DNA of 64,000 bases from Prochlorococcus marinus XMU1402 (GTDB taxonomy: Bacteria; Cyanobacteriota; Cyanobacteriia; PCC-6307; Cyanobiaceae): positions 248,001 to 312,000 of the forward strand of contig NZ_JAAORD010000001.1 of NCBI RefSeq assembly GCF_017696205.1. Reading direction: 5' to 3'. The notes under the pieces are model-generated. The model ran no database searches. It saw nothing but the letters and a program-made list of their open reading frames with translations, and was not told the DNA's origin. The position numbers were made by a program, and so were the translations under genes. Positions 1 through 9,452 of this stretch are shown here, in pieces; positions within the stretch are counted from its first letter, which is position 1, and each line of letters begins with the position of its first letter.

Positions 1-121
1 CTTGAGGACTTGTCACTTCATGGATTAAGTGAAGACCAATAAAAATTTGATCTGAGCCACCAGGAAGACTGGAAACTTTGTGTAAATCCCAAACTTTATC
101 AAATAAGGTATCTTTACTCAA
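1..121 (-). CDS. leuC: 3-isopropylmalate dehydratase large subunit, N-terminal fragment
   Basis: Only the first 40 codons lie inside the window; the gene runs off the left edge. The translation begins with [15 protein letters not shown] and contains [13 protein letters not shown], which is the typical start of LeuC, the aconitase-family Fe-S enzyme that isomerises isopropylmalate in leucine synthesis. No ATG is available, so I chose the TTG at 119-121 because the family start fits there. It follows cinA after 13 bases on the same strand, so glyA, cinA and leuC probably form one transcription unit. Confidence 0.85.
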   Translation of the reverse strand, partial: MSKDTLFDKVWDLHKVSSLPGGSDQIFIGLHLIHEVTSPQ

Positions 122-134
122 TTTGTAAAAAAAG

Positions 135-1409
135 CTATTTACTATTTGATAATAGGATTAATCTGAGGCTGTTCAAACACACATTTACACTTAGTGTTTG
201 AATTTCAATTCTGTTTCGGGTTGAGTTAAATATTTTTTTTATATTAGTTATATGATTATTCGGTCCTGAAATTGAGATATAGACAAGTCCAACTGGTTTA
301 TCTGGACTGCCTCCATTAGGACCTGCTATTCCACTAATTGCTATTGCCCAATCTGCTCCTAATTTCTCTTTTACATTAATTGCCATGGCCTCACAAACTT
401 CTTCAGAAACAGCTCCATATTTTGTAAGCTTTTCTTCAGAAATATTTAATAATGAATTTTTTAGCTCATTACTATAGGAAACAATACTACCTTGAAAAAC
501 TTGAGATGAACCTGATATTGATGTTAGAGATGAAGATAGAAGACCTCCTGTACAGGATTCAGCAAAAACAATAGTTTGGTTCCTCTTAGTTAACTCTTTT
601 ATTAAGACGCTTGGCAAAGTATCATTATTCTCGCCAAAAATAAACTTTGAAAAATCTTTTTTTAATTTTTCTTTTACAGGTTTGATTATATTTTTTGCTT
701 CTGGAACATTCTTTGCACGCGCGGTGATTCTGATTTTAACTTCTCCCAAGTTTGCATATGGAGCAACAGTTGGGTTTTTAAGATTTAATAGATCATTAAT
801 TTTTTCTGCAACGCTAGATTCTCCAATTCCTGCAAATTTAAGAGTATTTGAAAAAAAGGAATAACTATCTGAGAATTTGGTTTTAATGAAATCATACGCA
901 GTCTCTTCCCACATAGTTTTCATTTCACTAGGTACTCCTGGGAAAGTAAGAATAGTAAATCCTTTTATTGGTTCCCATATCATTCCTGGGGCAGTGCCCC
1001 TAGGATTATTAATTATTTGAGCATTTTTTGGGAAGAAACATTGTTTCCTTAAGCTAGAGGAATCGTCTTTGAGCTTTGAGTTTGGAAGTTTTTGTTTAAT
1101 TTCATCCCATAAGTTCGGCCTTTCAAAAAGAGATACATTAAAAGATTTAGCTATTGCTTCAGTAGTTAGGTCATCTGGGGTAGGTCCCAACCCTCCCGTT
1201 GTAATTAGAAGATTACTTCTTTCCGATATTTCTTGAATTACTTTTATAATTCGATCACAATTATCACCAACAGTTGATTGCCTAAAGTGATTTAAGCCTA
1301 ATAGAGACAACTGTTCAGAAATCCATCGAGCATTTGTGTTTATGATATTTCCTAAAAGTAGCTCTGTTCCAATAGAAAGAATTTCAACTCCCTTGGAATT
1401 AGGACTCAT
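135..1409 (-). CDS. cinA: CinA-like protein (competence/damage-inducible family, NMN deamidase domain)
   Basis: A 424-residue, full-length CinA. The N-terminal half is a molybdopterin-binding-like (MoCF) domain with [13 protein letters not shown] near residues 70-81. The C-terminal half is the CinA domain with FAESCTGG at 282-289 and [15 protein letters not shown] near 360-374. In other bacteria the C-terminal domain removes the amide from nicotinamide mononucleotide in pyridine nucleotide recycling, and the N-terminal domain can act as an ADP-ribose pyrophosphatase. Its start codon overlaps the glyA stop (ATGA), which shows translational coupling in a glyA-cinA-leuC run. A role in competence is only a family name here and is not shown by the sequence. 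Confidence 0.93.
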   Translation of the reverse strand: MSPNSKGVEILSIGTELLLGNIINTNARWISEQLSLLGLNHFRQSTVGDNCDRIIKVIQEISERSNLLITTGGLGPTPDDLTTEAIAKSFNVSLFERPNLWDEIKQKLPNSKLKDDSSSLRKQCFFPKNAQIINNPRGTAPGMIWEPIKGFTILTFPGVPSEMKTMWEETAYDFIKTKFSDSYSFFSNTLKFAGIGESSVAEKINDLLNLKNPTVAPYANLGEVKIRITARAKNVPEAKNIIKPVKEKLKKDFSKFIFGENNDTLPSVLIKELTKRNQTIVFAESCTGGLLSSSLTSISGSSQVFQGSIVSYSNELKNSLLNISEEKLTKYGAVSEEVCEAMAINVKEKLGADWAIAISGIAGPNGGSPDKPVGLVYISISGPNNHITNIKKIFNSTRNRIEIQTLSVNVCLNSLRLILLSNSK

Positions 1410-2677
1410 TTAATTGACGCTTCAACTTTGCCTTCATAAAGAGGAAAACGATTACATAAGTTTAATACTCTTTCTTTACATTGACTTTCAATCAGTGAAT
1501 CGTTTGGGTTAAGTAATCTATCAGCGATAATTTCGCCAACTTCAGCAAAAGCATTTTCATTAAAGCCTCTTGTAGTTAAAGCAGCAGTACCCAACCTTAG
1601 CCCGCTGGTTACAAAAGGTGATTCTGGGTCAAATGGAACAGTGTTTTTATTTGCAGTGATATTCACTTCGCTTACAAGCAAGTCAGCAATTTTACCAGTC
1701 ATATTGATACTTCTTAAATCGAGTAAAACAATATGATTATCAGTGCCTCCACTTACGATATCAATACCTCTATTTATTAAAGTTGCAGCTAGAACTTTGG
1801 CATTTTTTATTACTTGTTGGGAATAATTAACAAAATCTGGCTGTAAGGCTTCTCCAAATGCAACTGCTTTAGCAGCAATAATGTGTTCTAGGGGTCCCCC
1901 TTGAGTCCCTGGGAAAACAGATTTATCAAATTTCTTTCCAAATTCTGCATCTTTACACAAGATGAGTCCTCCTCTAGGTCCTCTTAATGTTTTATGAGTA
2001 GTTGTAGTTACTACATCACAATAAGGAATTGGATTTGGATGAAGTTTACTTGCTACAAGACCTGCGATGTGTGCAATATCAGCCATTAAGAATGCACCAA
2101 CTTCATCTGCAATTTTTCTAAATGATTCAAAATCGATTGTTCTTGGATAAGCTGAATATCCGCATATGATCAATTTTGGTTTTGTTTCAAGCGCTATCTC
2201 TCTTATTTCATCAAAATTTAATTCACTAGTTTCTTTGTTTACACCATAGTGAACTGCATTAAACCACTTACCACTCATATTTACTGGAGATCCATGAGTT
2301 AGGTGTCCACCATGAGATAAATCCATCCCCATGATTGTCTCGCCAGGTTTAAGTAAACTTAGGAAAACAGCAGCATTTGCCTGTGCTCCACTATGGGGTT
2401 GCACATTAGCCCAATTTGCATTAAATAATTTTTTCGCTCTTTGAATAGCTAATTCTTCGATTTCATCAACAAATTCACATCCTCCGTAATATCTTTTTTG
2501 AGGTAATCCCTCTGCGTATTTATTTGTAAGGACTGATCCTTGAGCCTGCATGACGGCAATTGATGCGAAATTTTCGCTTGCGATTAACTCAAGATGAGTT
2601 TCCTGTCTATTTTTTTCAGAGTTAATAAAATTGGATATTACTGGATCACTTTCATTAAGATTATGAAGGATATTCAT
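1406..2677 (-). CDS. glyA: serine hydroxymethyltransferase
   Basis: A 423-residue PLP enzyme that interconverts serine and glycine and loads one-carbon units onto tetrahydrofolate in the cytoplasm. The PLP lysine is in [16 protein letters not shown] (Lys about 229), preceded by the DIAHIAGLV motif at about 200-208. ELIASENF near residues 30-37 and the [11 protein letters not shown] segment near 91-101 are also family hallmarks. Length is normal and the ATG start agrees with the family. It is the first gene of the minus-strand run into cinA, with a 4-base overlap, and tRNA-Arg lies 77 bases upstream on the same strand. Confidence 0.97.
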   Translation of the reverse strand: MNILHNLNESDPVISNFINSEKNRQETHLELIASENFASIAVMQAQGSVLTNKYAEGLPQKRYYGGCEFVDEIEELAIQRAKKLFNANWANVQPHSGAQANAAVFLSLLKPGETIMGMDLSHGGHLTHGSPVNMSGKWFNAVHYGVNKETSELNFDEIREIALETKPKLIICGYSAYPRTIDFESFRKIADEVGAFLMADIAHIAGLVASKLHPNPIPYCDVVTTTTHKTLRGPRGGLILCKDAEFGKKFDKSVFPGTQGGPLEHIIAAKAVAFGEALQPDFVNYSQQVIKNAKVLAATLINRGIDIVSGGTDNHIVLLDLRSINMTGKIADLLVSEVNITANKNTVPFDPESPFVTSGLRLGTAALTTRGFNENAFAEVGEIIADRLLNPNDSLIESQCKERVLNLCNRFPLYEGKVEASIK

Positions 2678-2754
2678 TGAATTTGTTAACTAATAACCAT
2701 AATATAAACGATATTTTTTAGAAAAATATAAAAAGAATATTTTATAATTTTAAA

Positions 2755-2828
2755 CGCGCCTGGAGAGATTCGAACTCCCGACACCCTGATCCGTAGTCAG
2801 GTGCTCTAATCCACTGAGCTACAGGCGC
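2755..2828 (-). tRNA. tRNA-Arg (anticodon ACG)
   Basis: Read on the minus strand, the sequence starts GCGCCTG and ends CAGGCGC plus a G discriminator, giving a perfect 7-bp acceptor stem. The anticodon arm is CCTGA-CTACGGA-TCAGG, so the anticodon is ACG, expected to be edited to ICG. The T arm carries GTTCGAATC. The genome does not encode the 3' CCA. Confidence 0.97.
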
Positions 2829-2914
2829 ATAATTATGTAATATCTCTGTTTCAGGGTCTCTTAGTCAACTAGATTTCAGGTAAAATATCTATTATTAACA
2901 ATCTAACTATTAAT

Positions 2915-3166
2915 ATGCCTATAAAGTGGTACGGAAATGGTGATCTAGAAGATCCCATCTATAAACATTTTTCTCGAATAGTAAATTTTGTTATTCACTG
3001 CATGATATTTACTGCGATAGTAAGTGGTACTTGGCTTTTAAAAGAAATTAAATATGAAATCGCTTTTTTTAATAATTTTGCAATTTTCTGGTCAATTCTT
3101 TTAGCCTCCCATTTACTATTTGTAATTATAAAAAAACCTAAAAATACTTCAAAACAATCAACTTAA
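2915..3166 (+). CDS. small two-helix membrane protein, unknown function
   Basis: An 83-residue protein that I do not recognise beyond its look as a conserved cyanobacterial small protein. After a polar start (PIKWYGNGDLEDPIYKHF) come two hydrophobic stretches, about residues 21-42 and 50-73, and a short basic tail. This suggests a two-span inner or thylakoid membrane protein. It lies 14 bases before a small soluble gene on the same strand, so the two are probably co-transcribed. The ATG start leaves room for a promoter after the divergent tRNA-Arg. Function is unknown. Confidence 0.75.
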   Translation: MPIKWYGNGDLEDPIYKHFSRIVNFVIHCMIFTAIVSGTWLLKEIKYEIAFFNNFAIFWSILLASHLLFVIIKKPKNTSKQST

Positions 3167-3180
3167 TTAATTTTTAATTT

Positions 3181-3471
3181 ATGGACTCTCAGACACGAAT
3201 AAGTGATCTAGAAAATATTATTTCAGAAATGGTTTTTATAAAAATAGAAAAGTGGAATTTATATCTTGGAGATGCTGGCCTAGCTAGAAATCTTGCTATT
3301 GAATGTATCAGCAATAAAGATCAAGGCTCATTGGAGGCTGCGAAAATAAGTTTGAAAGCAATAAATGTAAAAGTAGGGGATGGTCTTAACAGTATTCCAC
3401 TGATCAATTTAATAACTACCTCACAAATTCTAGAATTAGAGGAGATTTTGGAAAGTTTTTTTGAAAACTAA
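3181..3471 (+). CDS. conserved cyanobacterial protein, probably DUF3181 family
   Basis: A 96-residue soluble, mainly helical protein. It has the appearance of the short cyanobacterial DUF3181 family, which I infer from the start DSQTRISDLENII and the overall length; the family has no known function. It follows the two-helix membrane gene by 14 bases. Its stop overlaps the stop of the convergent murJ gene by 4 bases. No signal peptide, membrane span or metal motif is visible. Confidence 0.75.
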   Translation: MDSQTRISDLENIISEMVFIKIEKWNLYLGDAGLARNLAIECISNKDQGSLEAAKISLKAINVKVGDGLNSIPLINLITTSQILELEEILESFFEN

Positions 3472-5087
3472 ATCTTTTTTTTATAAACTTTAAATCTATT
3501 TACTTTCAGGCATTTTGTAAGAAAAAAATAGATTACAAAAAAAGTTAAAGATCCAAATATTAATAATAAAAATTCTCCGAGATTAGAATTTAAGTTTTTT
3601 GTAGTTTTAAGAATAGTAATACAAAGGGTGCTATCTATAAATGCCGCTAATGACATTAGGATAATTTTCCTTAATAAATCCAAGTTAGGCAAATGGATAT
3701 TTTCATTTCTCAGATTAAAAGAAAGCAAAACACATACTATAAAGTTGACTATTACTGAAGATAAAATTATTCCTACAACTCCAAAATTGTATGGAGAAAG
3801 ATTCCCAATATTATTAATTGGGGCACCAATTAAAAACCAATCAAAAAAAATATTTAATATTATCCCTGCAAATGATGATTTAAAAGGAAAGTTTGTTTTT
3901 TCTATTGAATAGTAAGTTCTTACTAATAAATCTCTATAAAGATAAAAAGGAATGCCAACTGCATAAGCAATTAATATATTCTTTACTTTTAAAGCCGCTG
4001 AATAATCAAAAGATCCTCTCTGAAAAACTAACTGCACTATTTGATTATTAAATGTTATGAAAAATGCGGTTAAAAAAATAGTTGTCAAGAAACAGTACTC
4101 TATTCCAGAGATCAATATTTTTTGGAGGCCGATAAAGTCTTTATCACTTCTAAATTTAGAGAATTTTGGAAGTAATGGCAAAATCAAAGAGTTAGATAAT
4201 ACACCTAATGGGGCTTGTATCAAGAAGTTTCCGTAAGCTAGTCCCGATGCTGCTCCTTGAAAACTTGAAGCGAAAAACATATCGATAAAAACATTGATTT
4301 GACTGAGACCTGATGAGATAGATGCTGGAATAATTAGTTTGAAAATCCTCCTTTCTTCATTAAATAATTGGAAGTTTGACTTTAATCTCAAGAGACCGAT
4401 TTTATTTATTTCCGAAATTTGAACAACAAACTGAATCAAAGTTCCTGTCAAAGTTGCAAAAGCGAGTAATCCCGTATAAGTAAAGAAATGAGAATAGTCA
4501 TTTTTTTGGTTGAAAATCCAACTTAATAAAATAAAAAAAATAGTAGTTAGGCTTGTTATCGCTGGACTTATACTTGATAAAAAGAATTTTCTTTGGGAAT
4601 TTAAGGCGCCAAAGCTTAAACCTATGAATCCGGATAAAGGGATACAAGGTGTAAGTATTTTTAATTGGTAAGTGGCAATAGATTTAGCTTCGTAACTTAA
4701 ATTGGGGGCTAATAATTCAATTAATAAACTGGAATTAAAGTATATTAATATAGCTAAACTAATTAATAATATTGAAAGTTTTATGCTTACTTGAGTTAAA
4801 ACAATCCCTCCATTTTTTTTGTTAAGGGGAGTTAGAACTGCAACGACTGCGTTATGTAAGGGACCATTAATTCCTCCAATAATTATTAGCAAAAAACCAG
4901 GAATTATATAGGCATAATTAAATGCGTCGTATGTTACCCCAACTCCAAAAGCAGCAGCTATAAATATTTGTCTTACACATCCAGCTAATTTACTAAGACT
5001 AGTACCAAATGAAATTGAAAAAACATTATTTTTTAAAAATGAATGCATTTGGATTTGTCTAAATTTTTCAAGAAGTTCAAGTTTCAA
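3468..5087 (-). CDS. murJ: lipid II flippase MurJ (MviN family)
   Basis: A 539-residue polytopic membrane protein with about 14 hydrophobic spans along its length, the MOP/MviN fold. It moves lipid-linked peptidoglycan precursor across the inner membrane. Family signs include the N-terminal segment SFGTSLSKLAGCVRQIFIAA, the AFGVGVTYDAFNYAYIIP region, and QRGSFDYSAA in the second half. Length matches the family. It is divergent from sfsA with a 31-base gap and convergent with the DUF3181-like gene, overlapping it by 4 bases. Confidence 0.93.
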   Translation of the reverse strand: MKLELLEKFRQIQMHSFLKNNVFSISFGTSLSKLAGCVRQIFIAAAFGVGVTYDAFNYAYIIPGFLLIIIGGINGPLHNAVVAVLTPLNKKNGGIVLTQVSIKLSILLISLAILIYFNSSLLIELLAPNLSYEAKSIATYQLKILTPCIPLSGFIGLSFGALNSQRKFFLSSISPAITSLTTIFFILLSWIFNQKNDYSHFFTYTGLLAFATLTGTLIQFVVQISEINKIGLLRLKSNFQLFNEERRIFKLIIPASISSGLSQINVFIDMFFASSFQGAASGLAYGNFLIQAPLGVLSNSLILPLLPKFSKFRSDKDFIGLQKILISGIEYCFLTTIFLTAFFITFNNQIVQLVFQRGSFDYSAALKVKNILIAYAVGIPFYLYRDLLVRTYYSIEKTNFPFKSSFAGIILNIFFDWFLIGAPINNIGNLSPYNFGVVGIILSSVIVNFIVCVLLSFNLRNENIHLPNLDLLRKIILMSLAAFIDSTLCITILKTTKNLNSNLGEFLLLIFGSLTFFVIYFFLTKCLKVNRFKVYKKKI

Positions 5088-5118
5088 TTATATTTGATTT
5101 TTAACTAACGACATATTT

Positions 5119-5859
5119 ATGAATGATCGGATAATCGAATTTGATCCATTAATTGAAGGAGTTTTAATCAAGAGGTATAAAAGGTTTCTTGCAGATATAA
5201 AATTAGAGAGTGGAGAGATAGTAACTGCTCATTGTGCCAACACAGGCCCAATGAAGGGACTTTTGAGTGAGGGAGCTAAGGTAAGAATAAGTGTTTCCAC
5301 TTCTCCAGAAAGAAAATTACCTTTTACTTGGGAACAGATATGTGTACTAAATTCAAGAAATGATGAGGTCTGGGTAGGAATTAATACTCTATTTGCAAAT
5401 AAGTTAATCAAAAAGGTTATTGAGAAAAATTTGCTTGATGAAATAATAGGAGAAATAGAGACAATTAAATCTGAAGTTCCTTATGGAAAAGATAAAAAAA
5501 GCAGAATTGACTTTTTTTTAACTCCAAAATCTTCAAATCCTGATAAACGTAACATTTACCTAGAGGTTAAAAACACGACCTGGATTAAAGAAAATGTAGC
5601 TCTATTCCCAGATACAGTAACGAAAAGAGGCCAAAAACACCTCATGGAATTAAAGGAATTAATGCCTGAAAGTAAAAGTATTTTGGTACTTTGTATTACG
5701 AGAAAAGACGCTTCTTTCTTTGCACCAGGAGATGATGCAGATCCCTTATATGGCAGCCTTTTTAGAGAATCTTCAAGTGCAGGAATGATAACTATTCCAT
5801 GTTCCTTTGAATTTCATAAAGACCACGTATCATGGAAAGGAATTAAACCTTTGAAATAA
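5119..5859 (+). CDS. sfsA: SfsA family protein (sugar fermentation stimulation homolog)
   Basis: A 246-residue protein with the SfsA layout: an N-terminal OB-like part with [13 protein letters not shown] near 37-49 and a C-terminal nuclease-like fold with SRIDFFL and YLEVKNTTW near 150-158, where acidic residues and Lys could bind metal. The family is widespread and named from E. coli, where it affects maltose genes and binds DNA; its biochemical role is unsettled. It is divergent from murJ and lies upstream of amt1, separated by a promoter-bearing gap of about 180 bases. Confidence 0.92.
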   Translation: MNDRIIEFDPLIEGVLIKRYKRFLADIKLESGEIVTAHCANTGPMKGLLSEGAKVRISVSTSPERKLPFTWEQICVLNSRNDEVWVGINTLFANKLIKKVIEKNLLDEIIGEIETIKSEVPYGKDKKSRIDFFLTPKSSNPDKRNIYLEVKNTTWIKENVALFPDTVTKRGQKHLMELKELMPESKSILVLCITRKDASFFAPGDDADPLYGSLFRESSSAGMITIPCSFEFHKDHVSWKGIKPLK

Positions 5860-5943
5860 ATAAAAAATCTTCTTGTTTTGAAATTCAAAAATAATAAATT
5901 TTCAAATTTAACAAATAATTTTAATGGTGCAAGTATAAAAATG

Positions 5944-5986
5944 GTATAAACAACTACTAGACACTGATAAGTTTTTTGAATAAATT
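5944..5986 (+). promoter_or_regulatory. NtcA-type activator site plus -10 box for amt1
   Basis: GTA at 5944-5946 and TAC at 5955-5957 are separated by exactly 8 bases (taaacaac), giving the NtcA consensus GTA-N8-TAC. A TAAATT -10 box (TAN3T form) lies 23 bases further on at 5981-5986. That is the spacing of NtcA-activated cyanobacterial promoters, where the NtcA site replaces the -35. It predicts transcription starting near 5993, about 48 bases before the amt1 start codon. NtcA control of ammonium uptake genes is established in cyanobacteria; binding here is inferred from sequence. Confidence 0.8.
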
Positions 5987-5999
5987 TAGATTTGAAAGG

Positions 6000-6021
6000 A
6001 AACAGCACAAACTGTTTTTTT
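6000..6021 (+). other. small hairpin followed by T run in the amt1 leader
   Basis: AAACAG at 6000-6005 pairs with CTGTTT at 6012-6017 around a 6-base loop and is followed by more T residues to 6021. It falls inside the predicted amt1 leader, just after the expected transcription start. A weak attenuator or a leader fold is possible. The stem is short and AT-rich, so this is tentative. Confidence 0.3.
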
Positions 6022-6040
6022 GCAGATCTAATTTTTTTTT

Positions 6041-7501
6041 ATGACCACTGCTTTGCAAACGCCTCAAAGGCGCTCTAGGTCCAAGTTACAAGATGCAAGT
6101 CTTGTTAACGGGCCTATGCTCCTTTTGAGGAGTATTCGAGGATTTAGTTCAAACCGCTCCATGTTGTGGCTTGCAACTGTTCCTTTAGCTTTGTTTGGTT
6201 TAGGTATTTTTAATCTTTCTGCTCATGCAGGCGATCTACCTGAGTTGAATGCAGCTTTTCTTGCCAATAACTTATGGCTATTTGTCGCTACTATTTTAGT
6301 GATATTCATGAACGCCGGCTTCGCTATGGTAGAGGCAGGTATGTGTCGTTCTAAGAACGCCGTCAACATTCTTGCTAAAAACCTTTTCGTATTTGCTCTA
6401 GCTGTTACCTCTTATTGGGTAATAGGCTACTCGCTAATGTACGGAGACAGTATTGCTGGTGGATGGCTATATTTTATGGGCCTATTTTTTGATCCAACAG
6501 TCACTGCCGAAACAGTTGCTGATGCTGGATTAGTCCCAACAGTTGATTTCTTGTTCCAGTCTGCATTCGCAGGAACTGCTGCTACTATCGTTTCCGGACT
6601 TGTAGCAGAAAGAGTTAAATTTGGAGAATTTGTTGTTTTTGCGATTGTATTAACTGCATTTATATATCCAATTGCTGGTAGCTGGAAATGGAATGGTGGT
6701 TGGCTAGATGCATTAGGTTTTGTTGACTTTGCTGGTTCTTCAATTGTTCACTCAGTTGGAGCATGGGCAGGTCTCGTAGGAGCTATGCTTCTTGGACCAA
6801 GAATTGGCAAATACTCTGATGGGAAACCACAGGCTATGCCTGGACACAATATGGCTATAGCCACTTTGGGTGCATTAGTTCTTTGGATAGGTTGGTATGG
6901 ATTTAACCCCGGTTCTCAACTTGCTATGGACCAATGGGTTCCATATGTTGCTGTAACAACTACTTTGGCAGCAGCTGCTGGTGCTATCGGAGCAACTGTT
7001 GTTTCAACACTAACTTCTGGTAAGCCTGATCTTACAATGATTATTAATGGAATCCTTGCTGGTTTGGTTAGTATCACTGCTGGTTGTGGTGATATGACTC
7101 TTGCTGGAGCCTGGTTTGCAGGACTAGTTGGTGGAATTATCGTTGTATTTTCTGTTGCAGCACTTGATGCCGCTGAGATTGATGATCCTGTAGGTGCATT
7201 CTCTGTTCACGGAGTATGTGGTGTATGGGGTACTGTTGTAATCGGTCTTTGGGGTACTGCTGTGCAAGGCGACGGAGCAGGTATGGGATTGTTCAATGGT
7301 GGAGGTATTACCCTTCTTCTAGTTCAAGCCCTTGGTGCCGCAGCTTATGCTATTTGGACACTAGTTACTTGCTGGATTACTTGGTCTATAATTGGCGGAT
7401 TATTCGGAGGAATCCGAGTATCTGAAGAGGAAGAGACTCAAGGCCTAGATATTGGAGAGCATGGAATGGAAGCATATCCAGACTTTGCATCTGCTAAATA
7501 A
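6041..7501 (+). CDS. amt1: ammonium transporter Amt
   Basis: A 486-residue Amt/MEP/Rh transporter carrying ammonium across the cytoplasmic membrane. A basic N-terminus of about 40 residues is followed by a signal-like hydrophobic stretch ending SAHAGDLP near residue 62, then about 11 membrane spans. The family signature is present as DFAGSSIVHSVGAWAGLVGA with the first pore histidine, and the second pore histidine is in VHGVCGVWGT near residue 388. The cytoplasmic tail ends after EEEETQGLDIGEHGMEAYPD. It has its own NtcA-type promoter and a strong terminator, so it is probably a single-gene unit. GlnB could regulate it, as in other cyanobacteria, but glnB is not in this window. Confidence 0.97.
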   Translation: MTTALQTPQRRSRSKLQDASLVNGPMLLLRSIRGFSSNRSMLWLATVPLALFGLGIFNLSAHAGDLPELNAAFLANNLWLFVATILVIFMNAGFAMVEAGMCRSKNAVNILAKNLFVFALAVTSYWVIGYSLMYGDSIAGGWLYFMGLFFDPTVTAETVADAGLVPTVDFLFQSAFAGTAATIVSGLVAERVKFGEFVVFAIVLTAFIYPIAGSWKWNGGWLDALGFVDFAGSSIVHSVGAWAGLVGAMLLGPRIGKYSDGKPQAMPGHNMAIATLGALVLWIGWYGFNPGSQLAMDQWVPYVAVTTTLAAAAGAIGATVVSTLTSGKPDLTMIINGILAGLVSITAGCGDMTLAGAWFAGLVGGIIVVFSVAALDAAEIDDPVGAFSVHGVCGVWGTVVIGLWGTAVQGDGAGMGLFNGGGITLLLVQALGAAAYAIWTLVTCWITWSIIGGLFGGIRVSEEEETQGLDIGEHGMEAYPDFASAK

Positions 7502-7520
7502 TCTAACTGAAAATTTATTC

Positions 7521-7554
7521 AAGAAACCTGACTTATGTCAGGTTTCTTTTTTTA
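7521..7554 (+). terminator. intrinsic terminator after amt1
   Basis: A perfect 12-bp stem (aagaaacctgac at 7521-7532 with gtcaggtttctt at 7537-7548), a TTAT loop and a run of T residues lie 20 bases after the amt1 stop codon. This is the clearest Rho-independent terminator in the window. Confidence 0.95.
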
Positions 7555-7590
7555 TACAAAAAATTATTTAAAACGTTGTAATATAGAAAG

Positions 7591-8787
7591 ATGGATACTC
7601 AAGCTTTTAGAAGATCTCTTCATCATTCTGATAGATACAATAGAAGGGGTTTCGATTCTCCAACAAAAAGAGCTCAAGCGTTAGAAGAAGCTTACCAAAG
7701 TGATTTGATAAGTTCTATTAGGGATAATGGTTTTACTTACACCAAAGGCAGATTAAATATTAAATTGGCCCAAGCATTTGGTTTCTGTTGGGGAGTTGAA
7801 AGAGCCGTAGCCATGGCTTACGAAACTAGAAGACACTATCCAAATGAGAATATTTGGATAACAAATGAAATTATTCATAATCCCTCTGTTAATGATCATT
7901 TAAGAAAAATGAATGTAAAATTCATTTCAGCTAAAAATGGAATTAAAGATTTTTCTTTAGTTTCTAATGGGGATGTTGTTATACTTCCTGCTTTCGGAGC
8001 TACTGTTCAAGAAATGAAACTTTTGCATGAGAAAGGTTGTCATATCATTGATACAACTTGTCCATGGGTTTCTAAGGTTTGGCATACAGTTGAAAAACAT
8101 AAAAAACATATTTTCACATCTATTATTCATGGAAAATTTAAGCATGAAGAGACTCTCGCTACAAGTTCATTTGCAGGTAAATATTTAGTTGTACTTGATC
8201 TAGAAGAAGCAAATTACGTATCTGAATATATTCTGGGGAGAGGCAATAGAAATGAATTTATGAACAAATTTGCTAAAGCTTGTTCTAATGGATTTGATCC
8301 TGATAAAGATTTAGATAGAGTGGGAGTTGCAAATCAGACAACTATGCTTAAGAGCGAGACTGAGGAAATTGGAAAGGTTTTTGAAAAGACGATGTTAAAA
8401 AAATTTGGACCAGAAAACTTAAATAGTCACTTTTTAGCTTTTAATACTATTTGTGACGCGACTGAAGAGAGACAAGACGCAATGTTCTCTTTGGTTGATG
8501 AAGACCTTGATATTCTAGTAGTAATTGGAGGTTTCAATTCATCCAATACTACTCATTTACAAGAAATAGCAATTACTAAAAATATTTCTTCTTTTCACAT
8601 TGATACGCCAGAGAGGATATCAGTCAAAGAAAACTCAATATTTCATAAACCACTAGGATCAGAATTAGAACTTAAAAATAATTTTCTACCTAGTGGAAAT
8701 ATTAATGTTGGAATTACCTCAGGTGCATCTACTCCCGATAAGGTTGTTGCAGATGTTATTGAAAAGTTAATTGATATTGCTTCCTGA
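7591..8787 (+). CDS. ispH: 4-hydroxy-3-methylbut-2-enyl diphosphate reductase
   Basis: A 398-residue IspH (LytB), the last enzyme of the MEP pathway, which makes isopentenyl and dimethylallyl diphosphate for chlorophyll phytyl chains, carotenoids and quinones. The three Fe-S ligand cysteines are visible: Cys66 in [11 protein letters not shown], Cys157 in DTTCPWVSK and Cys288 in [11 protein letters not shown]. The protein is longer than E. coli IspH (about 316) because of an N-terminal extension and inserts, which is usual for the cyanobacterial and plant form. The ATG start lies 37 bases after the amt1 terminator, so transcription probably starts in that gap. Confidence 0.97.
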   Translation: MDTQAFRRSLHHSDRYNRRGFDSPTKRAQALEEAYQSDLISSIRDNGFTYTKGRLNIKLAQAFGFCWGVERAVAMAYETRRHYPNENIWITNEIIHNPSVNDHLRKMNVKFISAKNGIKDFSLVSNGDVVILPAFGATVQEMKLLHEKGCHIIDTTCPWVSKVWHTVEKHKKHIFTSIIHGKFKHEETLATSSFAGKYLVVLDLEEANYVSEYILGRGNRNEFMNKFAKACSNGFDPDKDLDRVGVANQTTMLKSETEEIGKVFEKTMLKKFGPENLNSHFLAFNTICDATEERQDAMFSLVDEDLDILVVIGGFNSSNTTHLQEIAITKNISSFHIDTPERISVKENSIFHKPLGSELELKNNFLPSGNINVGITSGASTPDKVVADVIEKLIDIAS

Positions 8788-8890
8788 ATTTGTTATTCAT
8801 TTATAGATTTGCTTAGTTTTTTTAATTTATTAATCAGATAATTCCAAAAGATCTACTTTATTAACTAGAATAATGAAAAATCAATGAAGT

Positions 8891-9451
8891 ATGGAAGACA
8901 AAGCACAAACTAATCAGGTTCAAACTGCAAGTATGAATAGGACTAAAGCGCCGCAAAAAGTTGAAGTTGTAGTTGCCAATTCATCTTCAGGGTCAGAAGT
9001 AAATATACTTGGAGAACTATCCATTTTTGTTTTAAGAATAGGTTTTTGTGCTTTGATGATTCATCATGGCCTTGAGAAACTTCAGGATCCACAAGGTTTT
9101 GCTGAGTTTGTAGTTGGTAAGTATTTTCCATTTTTGCCAGGTGATCCTGTTATTTGGACTTTTGGAGCGGCAATTACTCAATTGGTATGCCCACTAGGAT
9201 TGGCTTTGGGGATTTTTGCGAGGCTTTCTTCTCTTGGTCTATTCTCCACCATGGCATTTGCAGTTTATTTCCATCTCCTTGATACTGGACTAGAAGGTTT
9301 TCCTCTTGCAGTGGTTGAAGGTCATAATTATGCTTTCGAATTGTCTTTTATATATGGTGCTATTTCTCTCTACTTTCTTTGTGCAGGTCCAGGCAGGTTA
9401 TCTTTATTCAGAAAAACTAATAAGATTACATATTATCCAAAATCAACATAA
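8891..9451 (+). CDS. DoxX family membrane protein
   Basis: A 186-residue protein with a polar, glutamine-rich N-terminus of about 40 residues and then four hydrophobic segments, the DoxX-type four-helix membrane fold. LRIGFCALMIHHGLEKLQDP near 47-66 is typical of the family. DoxX-like proteins include quinol oxidase subunits and redox-stress membrane components, but many are uncharacterised, so I give no specific activity. It ends one base before the convergent purH stop. A 103-base gap separates it from ispH, and its promoter is probably there. Confidence 0.85.
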   Translation: MEDKAQTNQVQTASMNRTKAPQKVEVVVANSSSGSEVNILGELSIFVLRIGFCALMIHHGLEKLQDPQGFAEFVVGKYFPFLPGDPVIWTFGAAITQLVCPLGLALGIFARLSSLGLFSTMAFAVYFHLLDTGLEGFPLAVVEGHNYAFELSFIYGAISLYFLCAGPGRLSLFRKTNKITYYPKST

Positions 9452-9452
9452 T

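Noticed and set aside
3628..3912. 94-residue frame opposite murJ
   Set aside because: Antisense shadow of a membrane protein gene, with no start or family evidence.
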